A DNA stretch of 64,000 nucleotides from Gentiana macrophylla (GCA_026214975.1 CM047807.1:66691824-66755823), one strand, 5' to 3'; positions 1-10,690 are shown, counted from the stretch's first letter. Program-made: numbers and translations. Notes: generated from the sequence alone by a model not told the origin.

Positions 1-451
1 AATTTGGATGTAATAAGTTAAACAACATTTATTTCGTTGTTTTGTCGTTTCAGTTTCGTAGACGTAGACTTTGGGACTTATGATCCGTTGTTTGTCGTTT
101 GACAATCTTTTCCGAGTTATCTTTAGTTTTAATTTATTCCGCTTTTACTCTGATTGATTGTTATGAGGCTTATGTATATATTAATTTTGAAGATTTAAAA
201 AGTTAATATATGCATGCCGGGCGTTTTTGCCGGATAAGGACTCGGTATCCGGGACGGGGCGTCACATGGGCCGATGTCATTTTGGCAATTCATACTCCTT
301 TAATCTCGTAAGATAGAGTGTTTTAGTTAGTGTATTCCCAATATCTATGTATTTCTCGCAAGAGAAATTTTTGTGCCGGCCACAACAAAATTTGCACAAC
401 AAATGCCACAACAAACTTTTAAACCATTGATTTTTTAACACTCATACCATT
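1..451. other. Gypsy-like LTR tail and unassigned DNA
   Basis: No coding region is visible. About 195-268 reads like the 3' end of a Ty3/gypsy LTR: a GC-richer patch (gccgggcg, then gggacggggcgtcaca) follows AT-rich DNA. No PBS can be recognised after it. About 375-440 has short CAACAAA repeats and two copies of ACCATTGATT. The segment ends where similarity to the Copia-1 LTR begins. The LTR reading rests on style only. Confidence 0.3.
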
Positions 452-1898
452 GATTAGCTTCTAGTAGATTGATGAGAGAGAAAAATATTTTCCTAATAAA
501 ATAAGAAAAATCACTATAATTGATTTATCTCTTTTATTTTAATATCTAATATTAAATAAATCCAAAGATTGCCAATATCCTATATTGAATATCTTTATCT
601 TATTACCATAATTCTATTTTCCAAAAATCAATTAATATCCAATATTAGTTTTATGGTAATCTTATTAATTAAATTGCACAATCCAAGTGTATCTAATATA
701 TACACTTGTGTCATGCGCCCCTTTTATGCCAAATGTTGGCATCCGGAATATTCTTTATTTAATTTAATTATAATTTATATATTGTATTTAATTTATTTAT
801 AATAAATAAATACCACCATAATAATTTACCACTATAACATTTATAGTCTTGAGATAAAGCTTTCCTTATTTGGTCATCAACTATAATCCCATTTTAATCT
901 GACTTGATATTCATATGTGTGTGACCGATAGACTTCTAAATGTGTTGTCTGTAGACATAAGGTGCAATTACGAAAATACTCTTCACCTCTAACGATCATG
1001 GATAGCGTCTAGCAACACTTCTATGACCCATAATCATCGGAAGAGTCAATACGCAATGACTAATACCTTTCATGTGCTTGGTTAGCGTGTAAATAGAATC
1101 ATATCGCTGTAGTAATATCCATACGATCGTATCTTGATCGTATCCCGTTATCTGGACATCAAGCTTTCTTTGAATAACTTATTTACTCTCACTTTGCAAA
1201 GATTCACGAGAAGTAGACAATCCTTATGGGAAGGCCCTTTCGGATATTCACTCCTACTCATAAGGTACCCGATTCCCAGACGACTTAACATGTATACTCT
1301 GCATGCTTCAGTATCATACCAGATCACTACCGCATGATCACACCAAGGCTAAAGGAAACCTCAATAGTGTCAAAGCATGACAATCCACACCGTGATGCCA
1401 TGCAGACTCCGGACCTAAGGTTAATTACACAACAGTCACATAGTGTGACACTTAACAGTGTAAGTGGGTCAGTCTAACGTACGCATTCTATAATACATGT
1501 CCACATACTGTCCAAGTGTCACTACACTTCGATAGACGAGATCTATCCCTGCCCTTAATGACAGAAGACATCTAATACGTGCTAGTCTGTTTGTATTATC
1601 AATGCCCTGTTTCAACAGTACATCAGCCTAAAGACATTTAAGTATCAAACTTATTAAAGTGATTAGAGATCTCATCAATCATAATCACCATCATGTTTTC
1701 TCTATCACAGTGTAATTCTAAGGGCGTTACCATATACACAATATCACAAATTGGTCCAATAAATAAACAAAGTATATAATAACAAAAGTGCTTTTATTAA
1801 TCATAATAAAGTTATTACATGAACTTAAATAGAATGTAAATGACCCGACCAGGTCGGATCCGGTCCAACCCAATTGGGTTTAGGACACCTATTCAACA
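452..1898 (-). repeat. Copia-1 3' LTR, truncated
   Basis: It aligns with the right LTR from attagcttctagtag (452 here, about 7630 there) to about 1131, then continues alone to the terminus ttcaaca at 1891-1898. The terminus is followed directly by the PPT complement, which marks this copy as the 3' LTR of a minus-strand element. The R-U5 part, on the left, is missing. Small ORFs in this AT-rich stretch are not supported as genes. Confidence 0.85.
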
Positions 1899-1911
1899 AT
1901 ATCCCACTTGG
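1899..1911 (-). other. Copia-1 polypurine tract
   Basis: On the minus strand the sequence is AAGTGGGATAT directly before the LTR start TGTTGAA. An AAGTGGGA-type tract at this place is usual for plant copia elements and primes plus-strand DNA synthesis. Confidence 0.8.
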
Positions 1912-1975
1912 CCTAAAGCCAATCACCCATATGCCTAAGCCCATAAATGTGAACATGTTTCTCATGTTTAGCTTT

Positions 1976-2830
1976 TTACAATGCCTTGGTCAACAGATTA
2001 GCTATATTATCATCCGTGTGGACTTTCTCTATCCTTACATCTTCTATATCAACTATCTCTCTAATAAGGTGATAGCGTTGTAATACATGTTTGGACTTTT
2101 GATGAGACCTTGGTTTCATTTGACTGAGAAATTGCCCCTTTATTGTTACAGTACAGTGAAATTGGACCTTCAATCGAGGAAACCACACCAAGTTCAGTAA
2201 TGAACTTCTTCATCCAAACTGCTTCATTCACCGCCTCTGAGGCTGCTATGTACTCGGCTTCCATTGTAGAATCTGCAGTAGACTCATGCTTGAAACTCTT
2301 CCAGTTCACTGCTCCTCCGTTAAGCGTGAAAAAAAAATCCGGATTGTGACTTTAAGTCATCCATGTCAGTTTGAAAACTGACATCTGTGTAACCTCATAA
2401 TACCAAATCATTGTCCCCAAAGACTAAGAACATATCCCTAGTACGTCTCATGTACTTAAGGATATTCTTGACAGCAACCCAGTGACCATCACCTGGATTC
2501 GTCTGGTACTTACTAGTCATAATAAGAGGGTATGAGACATATGACCTTGTGCATAACATGACATACATGATAAACCCTATAGCCGAAGAATACATGACCT
2601 TGGACATGCGTGCCCATTCCTCCTGTCTTAGGACACATTTCCTTTGATAGGTAGACCCCATGTGACATGGGCAGCAACCATCTCTTGGATTGTTCCATGC
2701 TGAACCTTTTCAGCATCTTGTCTATATAAGCGGATTGTGATAGACCAATCAACCTTTTAGATCTATCATTGTAGATCTTAATCCCCAAAATATAAGTTGC
2801 TTCTCCCAAGTCCATCGTAGAGAAGTGCAT
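1976..2830 (-). pseudogene. Copia-1 RNase H and RT C-terminal part
   Basis: Several overlapping minus-strand frames give copia RT connection and RNase H sequence. 2513-2830 starts with an RT thumb/connection type motif (DLGEATYILGIKI). 2395-2661 continues with an SAIGFIMYVMLCTRS stretch, the counterpart of the usual GSLMYAMLCTRPD motif. 2061-2309 holds the RNase H core TADSTMEAEYIAASEA with its acidic residues. 1976-2191 holds the tail VHTDDNIANLLTKAL. At least three frame changes separate these pieces, so no active enzyme could be made. The 3' end lies about 75 bp from the PPT, normal spacing for copia pol. Confidence 0.85.
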
Positions 2831-2833
2831 GGA

Positions 2834-3109
2834 TTACCAAGCCTTAACCGACTGCAACATGGGCAAATCATTCCCTATTAGCATTATGTCATCTACATAA
2901 AGCACCAGGCAAACGACGGCACTCCCACTAACCTTCTCGTAAACACAGGGCTCATCTTCATTCTCGATAAAATCAAACTGTTTGATTGTCTCATCAAACC
3001 AAAGATTCCAACTCCGACAATATTGCATCAGTCCATAAATGGACCTTCGCAATTTGCACACCATCCTGGCGTCATTGGTTGTGAAACCCTCAGGTTGTGT
3101 CATATACAC
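2834..3109 (-). pseudogene. Copia-1 reverse transcriptase core
   Basis: The open stretch contains QPEGF, then KLRRSIYGLMQ (normally KLKKSLYGLKQ), then LVLYVDDIMLIG. The catalytic YVDD codons are at 2888-2899. This RVT_2 segment makes cDNA from the element's RNA. A stop just past YVDDIMLIGNDLPML, and a frame break upstream towards 3275, make it a fragment. Confidence 0.88.
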
Positions 3110-3583
3110 TTCCTCAGACAGATTCCCGTTAAGCTATTTTTACATCCATCTGTCAGATTTTGTAATCATGGTATGCTGCAATAGCAAGCAGAATTCTAAT
3201 GGATTTTAACATGGCAATGGGTGAAAATGTGTCGTCATAGTCAATACCTTGTCTTTGCTTATAACCTTTTGCCACTAAATAGCCTTGTAGGTGACTACGT
3301 TACCATCCATGTCGGTCTTTCTCTTAAAGACCCATTTGCACCCTATAGGAACTATTCCTTCAGGTGGATCAACTAAGTTCCAAACTTGGTTGTCTTTCAT
3401 GGACTCCATCTCAGAATTCATGGCTTCAAGCCATTTCTCTTTGTCAGGCCTCATTAGCACCTCCTCATAAGTTTTAGGGTCCTCATCTTCCATGAGGTAT
3501 ACGCCTGTGTACCTTTTGGGTTCATGGCATTCCCTGGTGGATCTTCGAGGTGCTACTGTGTTTGGAGCAGGGACTTGCGCCAC
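3110..3583 (-). pseudogene. Copia-1 RT N-terminal part
   Basis: 3275-3583 is open and includes the pre-RT linker RRSTRECHEPKRY and then the RVT_2 start: WLEAMNSEMESMKDNQVWNL and [16 protein letters not shown]. The remainder to 3110 shows RT homology (about KARLVAKGY to MDVKTAFLNG) only in shifted frames. It joins the YVDD segment at lower coordinates. Confidence 0.8.
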
Positions 3584-3691
3584 CTCCTTAGGTGGTGCCT
3601 ACTTTACCTCTATCAACTGATTGTTGTCCATAAGTGGTTCTTGAAATTATTGAAGATCAATTTTACTCCCACTGGCCTTCTACAATATGAA

Positions 3692-4603
3692 CTATTTCTC
3701 CAAGAAATGCCCAGTCCTGGCAACAAACATCTTTTGTTCTCCAAGGTGGTAAAACTGGTATCCTATAGTTTCTTTAGGATTGCCCACAAATAGACATTTA
3801 TCAGATCTGCCTTCTAGTTTTTCAGGTATCATCCGCTTCATATAAGTCAGACAACCCCAAGGTTTAAGATATGCCAAATTTGGTTTCCTCTTTGTGCATA
3901 CCTTGTATGGCGTGGAGTCAACCTTCTTTGATGGAGCACGGTTAAGTACGTAGGATGTTGTTTCAAGAGCATACCCCCAAAATGATTTTGGAAGAACTGC
4001 ATAGCTCATCATGGATCGCACCATGTCTAACAAAGTGCAGCTCCTCCACTTAGATACACCATTCATTTGTGGCATCCCAGGATTGGTCCATTCAGGTAAA
4101 ATCCCGTTCTCCTTTAAGTAATCTTGAAACTCTCCATCTAGGTATTCACCACCTCGATCGGATCGAAGCGTTTTAATCTCTTTACCTAGTTGTTTCTCAA
4201 CTTCACTTCTGAATTCCTTGAACTTTTCAAAGGCCTCAGACTTATATTTCATTAAGTATATATAACCATAACGAGAATGGTCATCAATGAAGGTGATAAA
4301 GTAAGAGTATCCCCCTTTGGCTTGAATTGACATTGGGCTGCACACATCTGTATGTATGAGTTCAAGCAATTCATTGGATCTTATCCCTTTGCCACTAAAT
4401 GGTGACTTTGCCATCTTGCCCAGTAAACAAGCTTCACATGTATCAAACGATTCATAATCGAAATGATCCAATAATCCATCTTTATGGAGTTTGGAAATAC
4501 GATTATTATTTATATGGCCAAGTCTACAATGCCATAAGTAGGATTCATTCAAGTTACATGTTTTAGCTTTCTTATTGTTTATATTATGTACGTCAAAATT
4601 CAC
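3692..4603 (-). CDS. Copia-1 integrase region, catalytic Glu replaced
   Basis: A 303-codon open stretch. Residues about 20-65 are the GAG-pre-integrase zinc region (WHCRLGH, then CEAC). Residues about 75-190 are the rve catalytic core. The first Asp is D86 (IHTD) and the second is D149 (RSDRGGEY). With the usual D,D(35)E spacing the third acid should be residue 185, in NGVSE; here it reads NGVSK, so the catalytic Glu is Lys. The flanking consensus RRNRT is also altered to WRSCT. The C-terminal part holds ALETTSYVLNRAPSK and KPWGC, normal for copia integrases. The fold is recognisable but the enzyme should be inactive. Confidence 0.88.
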   Translation of the reverse strand: MNFDVHNINNKKAKTCNLNESYLWHCRLGHINNNRISKLHKDGLLDHFDYESFDTCEACLLGKMAKSPFSGKGIRSNELLELIHTDVCSPMSIQAKGGYSYFITFIDDHSRYGYIYLMKYKSEAFEKFKEFRSEVEKQLGKEIKTLRSDRGGEYLDGEFQDYLKENGILPEWTNPGMPQMNGVSKWRSCTLLDMVRSMMSYAVLPKSFWGYALETTSYVLNRAPSKKVDSTPYKVCTKRKPNLAYLKPWGCLTYMKRMIPEKLEGRSDKCLFVGNPKETIGYQFYHLGEQKMFVARTGHFLEK

Positions 4604-4941
4604 ATCTAATATGTAGAGACCATTGCTAAGTATGCCAGTACCATAAAATATTCCATCATATGAAAAAGAAAAACATTTATTCTCAAACGTAAAAGAAAAT
4701 CCTTCAACATCTAATACGGAAATGGAAACGATGCTCTTTGTAAGAGCGGGAACAAAATAACAGTTATTAAACTCTAGTCTAGCCCACTGGGTAATGAAAG
4801 AAAGTAAACTCGTATGGCTTATGCAGCAACACTTGCTCCATTCCCAACGCGTAGGTCAACCTCTCCTTTCTTCAGATCTCTAGTCCTTCTTAGTGCCCGC
4901 ATATTCGTACAAATATGAGAACCCCAACCAGTATCGAATAT
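4604..4941 (-). pseudogene. Copia-1 aspartic protease relic
   Basis: Between gag and integrase the minus strand reads FDTGWGSHICTN in the gag frame, with the catalytic Asp codon at 4933-4935. The gag stop (TAG, 4942-4944) lies only two codons before it, where copia polyproteins usually have a Trp. A TGG-to-TAG change in a formerly continuous gag-pol frame is the simplest reading. Another in-frame stop follows after LRVGNGASVAA. The protease would have cut Gag-Pol. Confidence 0.75.
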
Positions 4942-5787
4942 CTAGTGGTTAGACATAGAAGAAGCAATATTGATCTCAATCATAAACATACCTAAATTTG
5001 AAGCATCCGTATGCCTCTTCTTCGTCCTTAAGAAAGCCTTGCAGTTTCGCCTCCAATGACCAGTCTCACCGCAATGGAAGCAAGCATCCCCGGACTTGTC
5101 TTTGGCTATTTTAGGAGCAGGCTTAGGGGGAGCCTTTGCCTTCTTGGTCTTCTTCTGGACCTTTTTCTTTCCTTTTGAAGAAGTGACGAGAAACACTTGC
5201 TTGCCCTTTTTCATAGTACCCTCAGCAGTTTTCAACATGTTCAATAACTCCGCAAGGGAGCAATCTAACTTGTTCATGTGATAATTCATCACAAATTGTG
5301 AGAATGATTCGGGTAAAGATTGCAAGATTAAGTCAATACTTAACTCACGTCCCAACTTGTCGCTAAGCTTCTCAAGCCTCTCAATATACCCGATCATTTT
5401 TAGCATGCACGACCCCACAGAAGTCCCGGGCACCATCTTACAACATAATAGGGCCTTCGAGACCTCGTACCTCTCAATTCGAGACTGAGAAGCATAGAGC
5501 CCCTTTAGGTGAACCATGATTGTGTAGGCGTCCATAGACTCATGTTGTTTCTGCAGTTCAGGTGTCATAGAACCAAGCATGATACATGTAGCATCAGAAC
5601 TGTCAGAACAGTGCTTGTTGTACTTCTCGACCGCATCTGCAGCCGTGACCGGTGCGTGTTTTTCCGGTATGGGTTCGTCCAAGACATAGCCAATCTTTTC
5701 ATGCCTCAAAATGATTTTGAGGTTTCTTTCCCAGTCGAGAAAGTTGGTTTCGTCAAGTTTGTTATCAATGATTAAATGAAGATTCAA
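4942..5787 (-). CDS. Copia-1 Gag (UBN2 domain and zinc knuckle)
   Basis: An intact 281-codon ORF. Residues about 10-190 match the copia Gag/UBN2 type: LDETNFLDWERNLKI near the N terminus, ATCIMLGSMTPELQKQHE, and LQSLPESFSQFVMNYHMN. A lysine-rich linker (about 200-230) follows. The zinc knuckle CFHCGETGHWRRNC (C-x2-C-x4-H-x4-C) is at about 237-250. Gag coats the RNA in the cytoplasmic virus-like particle. The first Met is taken as the start because homology begins a few residues after it. A short piece of a closely similar gag occurs at 48584-48822. Confidence 0.9.
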   Translation of the reverse strand: MNLHLIIDNKLDETNFLDWERNLKIILRHEKIGYVLDEPIPEKHAPVTAADAVEKYNKHCSDSSDATCIMLGSMTPELQKQHESMDAYTIMVHLKGLYASQSRIERYEVSKALLCCKMVPGTSVGSCMLKMIGYIERLEKLSDKLGRELSIDLILQSLPESFSQFVMNYHMNKLDCSLAELLNMLKTAEGTMKKGKQVFLVTSSKGKKKVQKKTKKAKAPPKPAPKIAKDKSGDACFHCGETGHWRRNCKAFLRTKKRHTDASNLGMFMIEINIASSMSNH

Positions 5788-7203
5788 TTTGTTCGATATT
5801 CTACAACAAATAAATAAAGATAGAATAAGTTAAGTTTATGTATAGAAAACCTAAAATTGCACTTTAAATTTTATAAGGTCTTGCTCTCACTAGCCAACTA
5901 TTCCCTATTGGCTTTCAAGAATTCAATTAATTCTATAGTGGCTAGAATCCCATCTGGTTGACTCGATCCCCGACGTGGGCCGATCGACCAGGTCAATTTT
6001 GACGGGTAGGTACAACTTACCAATCGTGTCCAACGCGACTTCCAGTGGTTTGACTAGGCAACTCTTTGACAATTCACATCGTCTATGTGATAGCAAATCA
6101 AACGGTCCTGACGTGGGCCAATCACCACAAGATTCTTAGTCGAGTCGTAACCCAAGTATTCATGAGATCTCATAACGATCATATCTTGATAATAACGATA
6201 TACCCGTTGTAGGTCAACTCCCGATGTAGGCCGATCAGTTGGATCCGAACAAGGGCTCTTCACTGTCATTATAATATTGGGAGACATATTTATGACTCTA
6301 TTTTTCTTTGTGGGAATAATTTTAAATTAATTCTCTTAATTAATTTTATTTAATTACGGTCTCATCTAAGCGTGCATATTACTACAATATTATATAAAGT
6401 AATACATACACAACATTCCGCGCACAAAGTAACCGGTATGATCATGGACTTTTCCAAAGTGCAGTTTCGAATACAAACTGACGAAACCGTGGGTCACAAG
6501 CTAATGGTAGCCGCAACCACCAATGGATCTTTGACATGCACCATCTCCATGGATCTTTATTTTTCTCTCTCTTTGGGCCTTCGTCTTTGTCTTTAATGCA
6601 TCATTACATATAATCTGACTATTAAATTATACACCCGCCACACACGGAGGGGGGGGGGGGGAGTTAACGAGAATGGTATAATGCAAGAATAAAACTAGGT
6701 CACGTTCATCATAACGGTCTAGGACAACAAGAAAATCCAACAGAAAAATAAAACATTCACATCTATCCTATTGGTAGAGTCCATGATCAATCGGGGTCCA
6801 TATAATCGAATTATATCTAATATCTAATCCATACAATCACATCTTATGAAAAGGATTAACTTTAAACTACTTCCGTCTTTATAGCATCCAATCAATTAAT
6901 TAATTAACTTTTAATCAATTAATAATTCAACAATTTAATAACCATGTACTATATTGAAATTAAATACACAAAACAAAAATGAAACGGGGGTGGCGTTGGT
7001 GGCGACAATGACGAAGATAGGCCGCCCGACGCGCGCGGTGAGTTTTTGGGCGGCGCCGCCGCTAGTCGGCCCAACACCGCCGCCGCCCCTTTTTTGTTTT
7101 CTCTTTTTGTCCAACTTTAATTAATCAATATCAAACATGATTTAATCTATTGGATCTATTTACTACGCGAATTAATTATTCTTATTGCTTAACTTCGAAG
7201 TTG
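5788..7203 (-). other. Copia-1 leader between PBS and gag
   Basis: About 1.4 kb without convincing coding sequence. It has phrases of the type cgacgtgggccgatcg (about 5970, 6110, 6225), a run of 13 G at 6649-6661, and a very GC-rich patch at about 6985-7090 (gggcggcgccgccgc). The small minus ORF at 6054-6287 lies in this leader and resembles no family I know. Confidence 0.55.
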
Positions 7204-7215
7204 TCTCTGATACCA
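7204..7215 (-). other. Copia-1 primer binding site (tRNA-iMet type)
   Basis: The minus strand reads TTGGTATCAGAG just after the LTR end CCTAACA. It matches the 3' end complement of initiator tRNA-Met (TGGTATCAGAGC) at 11 of 12 positions and fixes this LTR as the 5' copy. Confidence 0.88.
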
Positions 7216-7216
7216 A

Positions 7217-8305
7217 TGTTAGGAAATCAAACGAGTAGCGCAGCGGAAAACAAAAATTTGATTTCCGATCCAAGAATCGACTTCGTTTAAATAATAAACA
7301 TATACCAATGAGGACAAAGATTATACCTTTCTTGATCTTAGAGTTCGAAGCTTTGACCGTCCGGTAGAAGTTGATGCGTGCTAGCCGTCCCAACGTCCGG
7401 CCTCTAACAGTTATCCACACGAACACCTCGTCGGAATCCTCCTGGATTGCAATCAGAAAAATTCGACTACTAGGTCAACCTTTTCCTCCCTCACAATACT
7501 CAGTCTACGAAGCTCTCTTTTTTCTCAAGAACTATTAGCTCTTGGAATTGTGATGTACAAAAGAGCAAGCCAACCTCCTCTTAAATAGAGGCGTGGTTCG
7601 CCCCTCTCTTCTCCCAAACTGATTGGAATTAGCTTCTAGTAGATTGATGAGAGAGAAAAACACTTTCCTAATAAAATAAGGAAAATCACTATAATTGATT
7701 TTTGTCTTTTATTTTAATATCTAATATTAAATAAATCTAGATATTGCCAATATCCTGTAGAATATCTTTATCTTATTACCATAATTATATTTTCCAAAAA
7801 TCAATTAATATCCAATATTAATTTTATGGTAATCTTATTAATTAAATTATACAATCCAAGTGTATCCAATACACTTGTGTCCCGCGCCCCTTCATGCCAA
7901 ATATTGGCATCCGGAATATTATTTAATTAATATAATTATAATTAATATCTTGTATTTAATTTATTCATAATAAATAAATATCACCATATTAATTTACCAC
8001 TATAACCATTATAGTCTTGAGATAAAACTTTCCTCATTTGGTCATCAACTATAACCGCATTTTAATCCGACTCGATATTCATATGTGTGTGACCCGATAG
8101 GCTTCCGAATATGTTGGCCGTAGACATAAGGTGCAATTACGAAAATGCCCTTCACCTCTAACGATAATGGATAGCGTCTAGCAACACGTCCATGCCCCCC
8201 AATCATCGGAAGAGTCAATATGCAATGACTACTACCTTTCATTAGCTCAGTTAGCATGTAAATAGAATCCTATCAAAGTAGTAATATCCGTACGATCATA
8301 TATTG
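7217..8305 (-). repeat. Copia-1 5' LTR, truncated on its U3 side
   Basis: It starts at tgttaggaaat next to the PBS and matches the left LTR until about 8300, where it runs into Athila-like pol. A TATA-like box (TATTTAA on minus) lies at about 7581-7588. The same place in the copy at 40917-42348 has TATAAG, supporting a promoter. The missing end points to a deletion that also removed the neighbouring gypsy integrase. Confidence 0.82.
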
Positions 8306-8347
8306 GAAAATTTCAAATCGTGGAAAATTTCAAATCGTGGAAAATTT
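8304..8347. repeat. 17-bp tandem repeat at element junction
   Basis: TGGAAAATTTCAAATCG occurs twice in a row and a third time in part, exactly between the broken Copia-1 LTR and the Athila-like pol fragment. A repeat of this size at a breakpoint fits slippage or end-joining repair. Confidence 0.75.
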
Positions 8348-9344
8348 TATTCTTCTTTTTCCACGTCCAAGTAGGTGGAACATACTCACATGAAAAATAA
8401 TTTACAATGTTGGCAAACCATGGTGAGCTCTCCTTTGGTGTTGAACCGGCATGAATAAGTTGCATTGTTGGGGGAGCATCCACCATCATGAGTTGTTCAT
8501 CCGGGAAATGGTCTTGAATCCCTCTTCGGTTCCTTTCTTCTTCAACGAATTCCAATCGACTTAAGTGATCCGCCACAATGTTCTTACTACCCTTTTTGTC
8601 TTTAATCTCGATGTCGAACTCTTGGAGTAGGAGAATCCATCGGAGTAGTCTCGGTTTAGCATCCTTCTGGTTCAATAAATATTTCAAGACTGCATGGTCG
8701 GTGTAGACAATGACATTGGAACCAACGAGATGTGACCTAAACTTGTCAAGGGTGAACACTATTGCAAGTAACTCCTTTTCGGTTGTTGCATAGTTAATTT
8801 CAGCGGAGTTCAATGTGTGAGAGGCATAATAAATGGCCTTAAGTACTTTTCCATGACGTTGGCCAAGCACGGCCCCAACTGCTAAATCGTTCGCATCACA
8901 CATTAACTCAAAAGGTAATTTCCAATCCAGCGCTGCTAGAATGGGTGCGCTAATCTGTTTCTTATTCAAAGTCTCAAAAGCATCTATGCACTTTTCATAA
9001 AAAAAAACCAACGGTACTTCTTTCTCAAGCAGATGATGGAGAGGTTTGGCGATAGGAGAAAAATCAGCAATAAATCGCCTATAAAAACCGGCATGCCCAA
9101 GGAATCCTCTCAAATTGTTCAGATTGACCGATGGGGGAAATTTCACAATTACTTCAATCTTTACTTTGTCCACCTCAATACCCTTCTGAGAAATTCTGTG
9201 GCCCAAAACAATGCCTTCTGATACTATAAGGTGACACTTCTCCCAATTGAGTACCAAGTTCGTATCTTCACATCGCTGTAACATGCGCTCCAAATGAGAG
9301 AGACATTCCTCAAAAGAATCTCCAAAAACACTAAAATCATCCAT
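8313..9344 (-). CDS. Athila-like RT C-terminus and RNase H
   Basis: A 343-codon open stretch. It opens at the RT catalytic motif (FMDD; the frame begins MDDFSVFG) and continues through the RT thumb ([31 protein letters not shown]). The gypsy RNase H follows: [42 protein letters not shown] and ADHLSRLEF, carrying the acidic residues. The sequence after the RNase H ends at the junction, so integrase is absent. A one-base frame change separates it from the RT palm at 9337-9573. Confidence 0.9.
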   Translation of the reverse strand: MDDFSVFGDSFEECLSHLERMLQRCEDTNLVLNWEKCHLIVSEGIVLGHRISQKGIEVDKVKIEVIVKFPPSVNLNNLRGFLGHAGFYRRFIADFSPIAKPLHHLLEKEVPLVFFYEKCIDAFETLNKKQISAPILAALDWKLPFELMCDANDLAVGAVLGQRHGKVLKAIYYASHTLNSAEINYATTEKELLAIVFTLDKFRSHLVGSNVIVYTDHAVLKYLLNQKDAKPRLLRWILLLQEFDIEIKDKKGSKNIVADHLSRLEFVEEERNRRGIQDHFPDEQLMMVDAPPTMQLIHAGSTPKESSPWFANIVNYFSCEYVPPTWTWKKKNKIFHDLKFSTI

Positions 9345-9573
9345 GAAGATTTCTACAAAATTTCTCCACCATATCAGAAAATATAGCCATCATACATCTT
9401 TGGAATATAGCCGGAGCGTTACACAAACCAAACGGCATTCTTTTGTAAGCAAACGTTCCATATGGACAAGTGAAAGTCATCTTTTCTCTGTCTCCTGCCG
9501 CATTGAATATCTGTAGATAGCCCGAATAACCATCAAGAAAACAATAAAATTTATGGCCACACAACCTTTCCAA
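9337..9573 (-). pseudogene. Athila-like RT palm fragment
   Basis: It contains FYCFLDGYSGYLQI (RT motif with catalytic Asp) and FAYKRMPFGLCNAPAIFQRCM, standard for gypsy RT. It runs into FCRNLHG where the good frame should read FVEIFMDD, so one base change splits the RT from the downstream RNase H frame. Confidence 0.88.
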
Positions 9574-10188
9574 CCTTTGGACAATATAAGGAAGTGGATA
9601 ATGATCTTTCTTGGTATGGTCATTGAGTCATCGAAAATCAATACACATGCAGTACCCTATGACTTCCCTTGTTAGGATCCATTCATGTTTGTCATATTCC
9701 TTCACTATGAATCCATCCTTCTTAGGAATAACTTGAGTAGGACACATCCACACACTGTCAGTTATTGGAAAAATAATACCCATATCCAATAACTTTATGA
9801 CCTCTTTCTTGATAACCTCTTGCATATTGGGATTCAAACGATGTTGTGGTTGAGCACAAGGCTTGGCATCTTCGTCGAGAATAATCTTGTGAACACAGAT
9901 CTCGGGACTAATTTCCCGAATATCAGCTACGGTCCATCCAAATGCTCTCTTATGTTTTCTGAGCATCCTCAATAGCAAGTCTTCCGGCACATTGGTTAGT
10001 GACGAAGAAATAATAACAGGAAGTAGATTATCACTCTCAATAAAAGCATATTTCAAGTTAGGAGGAAGAGTTTTCAATTCAAGGTTCCTTGGTGGCTCCT
10101 CCACCAAAGGTTTCAATAGTGGCCCATCATGATCCAACTCTAGATATCGATACCATGGTTTTTTGTTGATTGTACGGCCAGCATCCAA
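9574..10188 (-). pseudogene. Athila-like RT N-terminal part
   Basis: 9628-10188 is open for 186 codons: LKYAFIESDNLLPVIIS, then HKRAFGWTVADI, CVHKIILDEDAKPCAQPQ, RLNPNMQEVIKKEVIKLLD and PTQVIPKKDGFIV. This is the region before the gypsy RT fingers, typical of Athila/Calypso pol. The segment to 9574 holds FRKLN-like sequence with a stop near 9625. Confidence 0.85.
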
Positions 10189-10690
10189 ATCACTGCTTGC
10201 ATTTCCTCATCATCACATTCACCATCAAAGATAGACAAGGCCAAGCATTCTTCAAGCTTATCTTCATAGACCTACAAATTAATATTCTCCAGACAAACAA
10301 AAGATAATGTATCCACAAAAAAACATGACTCTCGTGAATTGTACGGATGTTTCATGGCCTTGAAGATGTTAAATGTGACCTCATCCTCATTAACTCTCAA
10401 AATCAATTCTCCACGTTGAACGTCAATTAGAGTCCTTCCCGTGGCTAGGAATGAACGACCAAGAATAAAGGGTGTTGAATACCCTTCTTCTATATCTATA
10501 ACCATAAAGTCAATTGGGAAGTATAACTTATCAACTTTCACTAACACGTCTTCTATGACTCCCTTAGGGCGTTTTATAGACCTATCTGTTAGTTGGAGAG
10601 TCATCTCCGTGTTTTTCAACATTCCTATTCTAAGTATGATAAATCCTCATAAGACATAAGGTTTATGCTAGCGCCAAGGTCACAAAGCAC
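10189..10690 (-). pseudogene. Athila-like aspartic protease
   Basis: The active-site motif LCDLGAS is on the minus strand at about 10667-10690, with the Asp codon at 10679-10681. After a frame change the rest is in 10272-10622: MTLQLTDRSIKRPKGVIEDV, FPIDFMVIDIEEG, then PFILGRSFLATGRTLIDVQ. The hydrophobic-hydrophobic-G motif of retropepsins is ILGR. In the frame of the upstream gag linker the active site is misread as FVTLALA, so there are breaks on both sides. Confidence 0.85.

Larger units (their letters stand above)
452..8305 (-). mobile_element. Copia-1: decayed Ty1/copia retrotransposon
   Basis: Order on the minus strand: 5' LTR (7217-8305), PBS, leader, gag, protease, integrase, RT, RNase H, PPT, 3' LTR (452-1898). 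Integrase before RT is the copia order. The LTR termini are TGTTGAA and CCTAACA in element orientation. Both LTRs are incomplete but at opposite ends: the left copy lacks about 410 bp present on the right (7217-7629), and the right copy lacks about 765 bp present on the left (1131-1898). The intact LTR would have been about 1.86 kb. No target duplication can be read. Gag is open; pol is broken by several frameshifts and stops. Related LTR pieces lie at 19290-19961 and 40917-42348, so this is a multicopy family in this genome. Confidence 0.85.

Noticed and set aside
569..2083. Small ORFs in the left LTR
   Set aside because: AT-rich LTR DNA with no codon bias or homology.
6054..6287. 77-codon minus ORF upstream of Copia-1 gag
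   Set aside because: Lies in the untranslated leader, with repetitive gatg(t/g)(a/g)ggccgatc words; no protein family suggested.
7204..7215. tRNA-like sequence near PBS sites (also 22789, 39208, 59136)
   Set aside because: Only 12-15 bases complementary to tRNA-iMet; no cloverleaf. They are primer binding sites, not tRNA genes.
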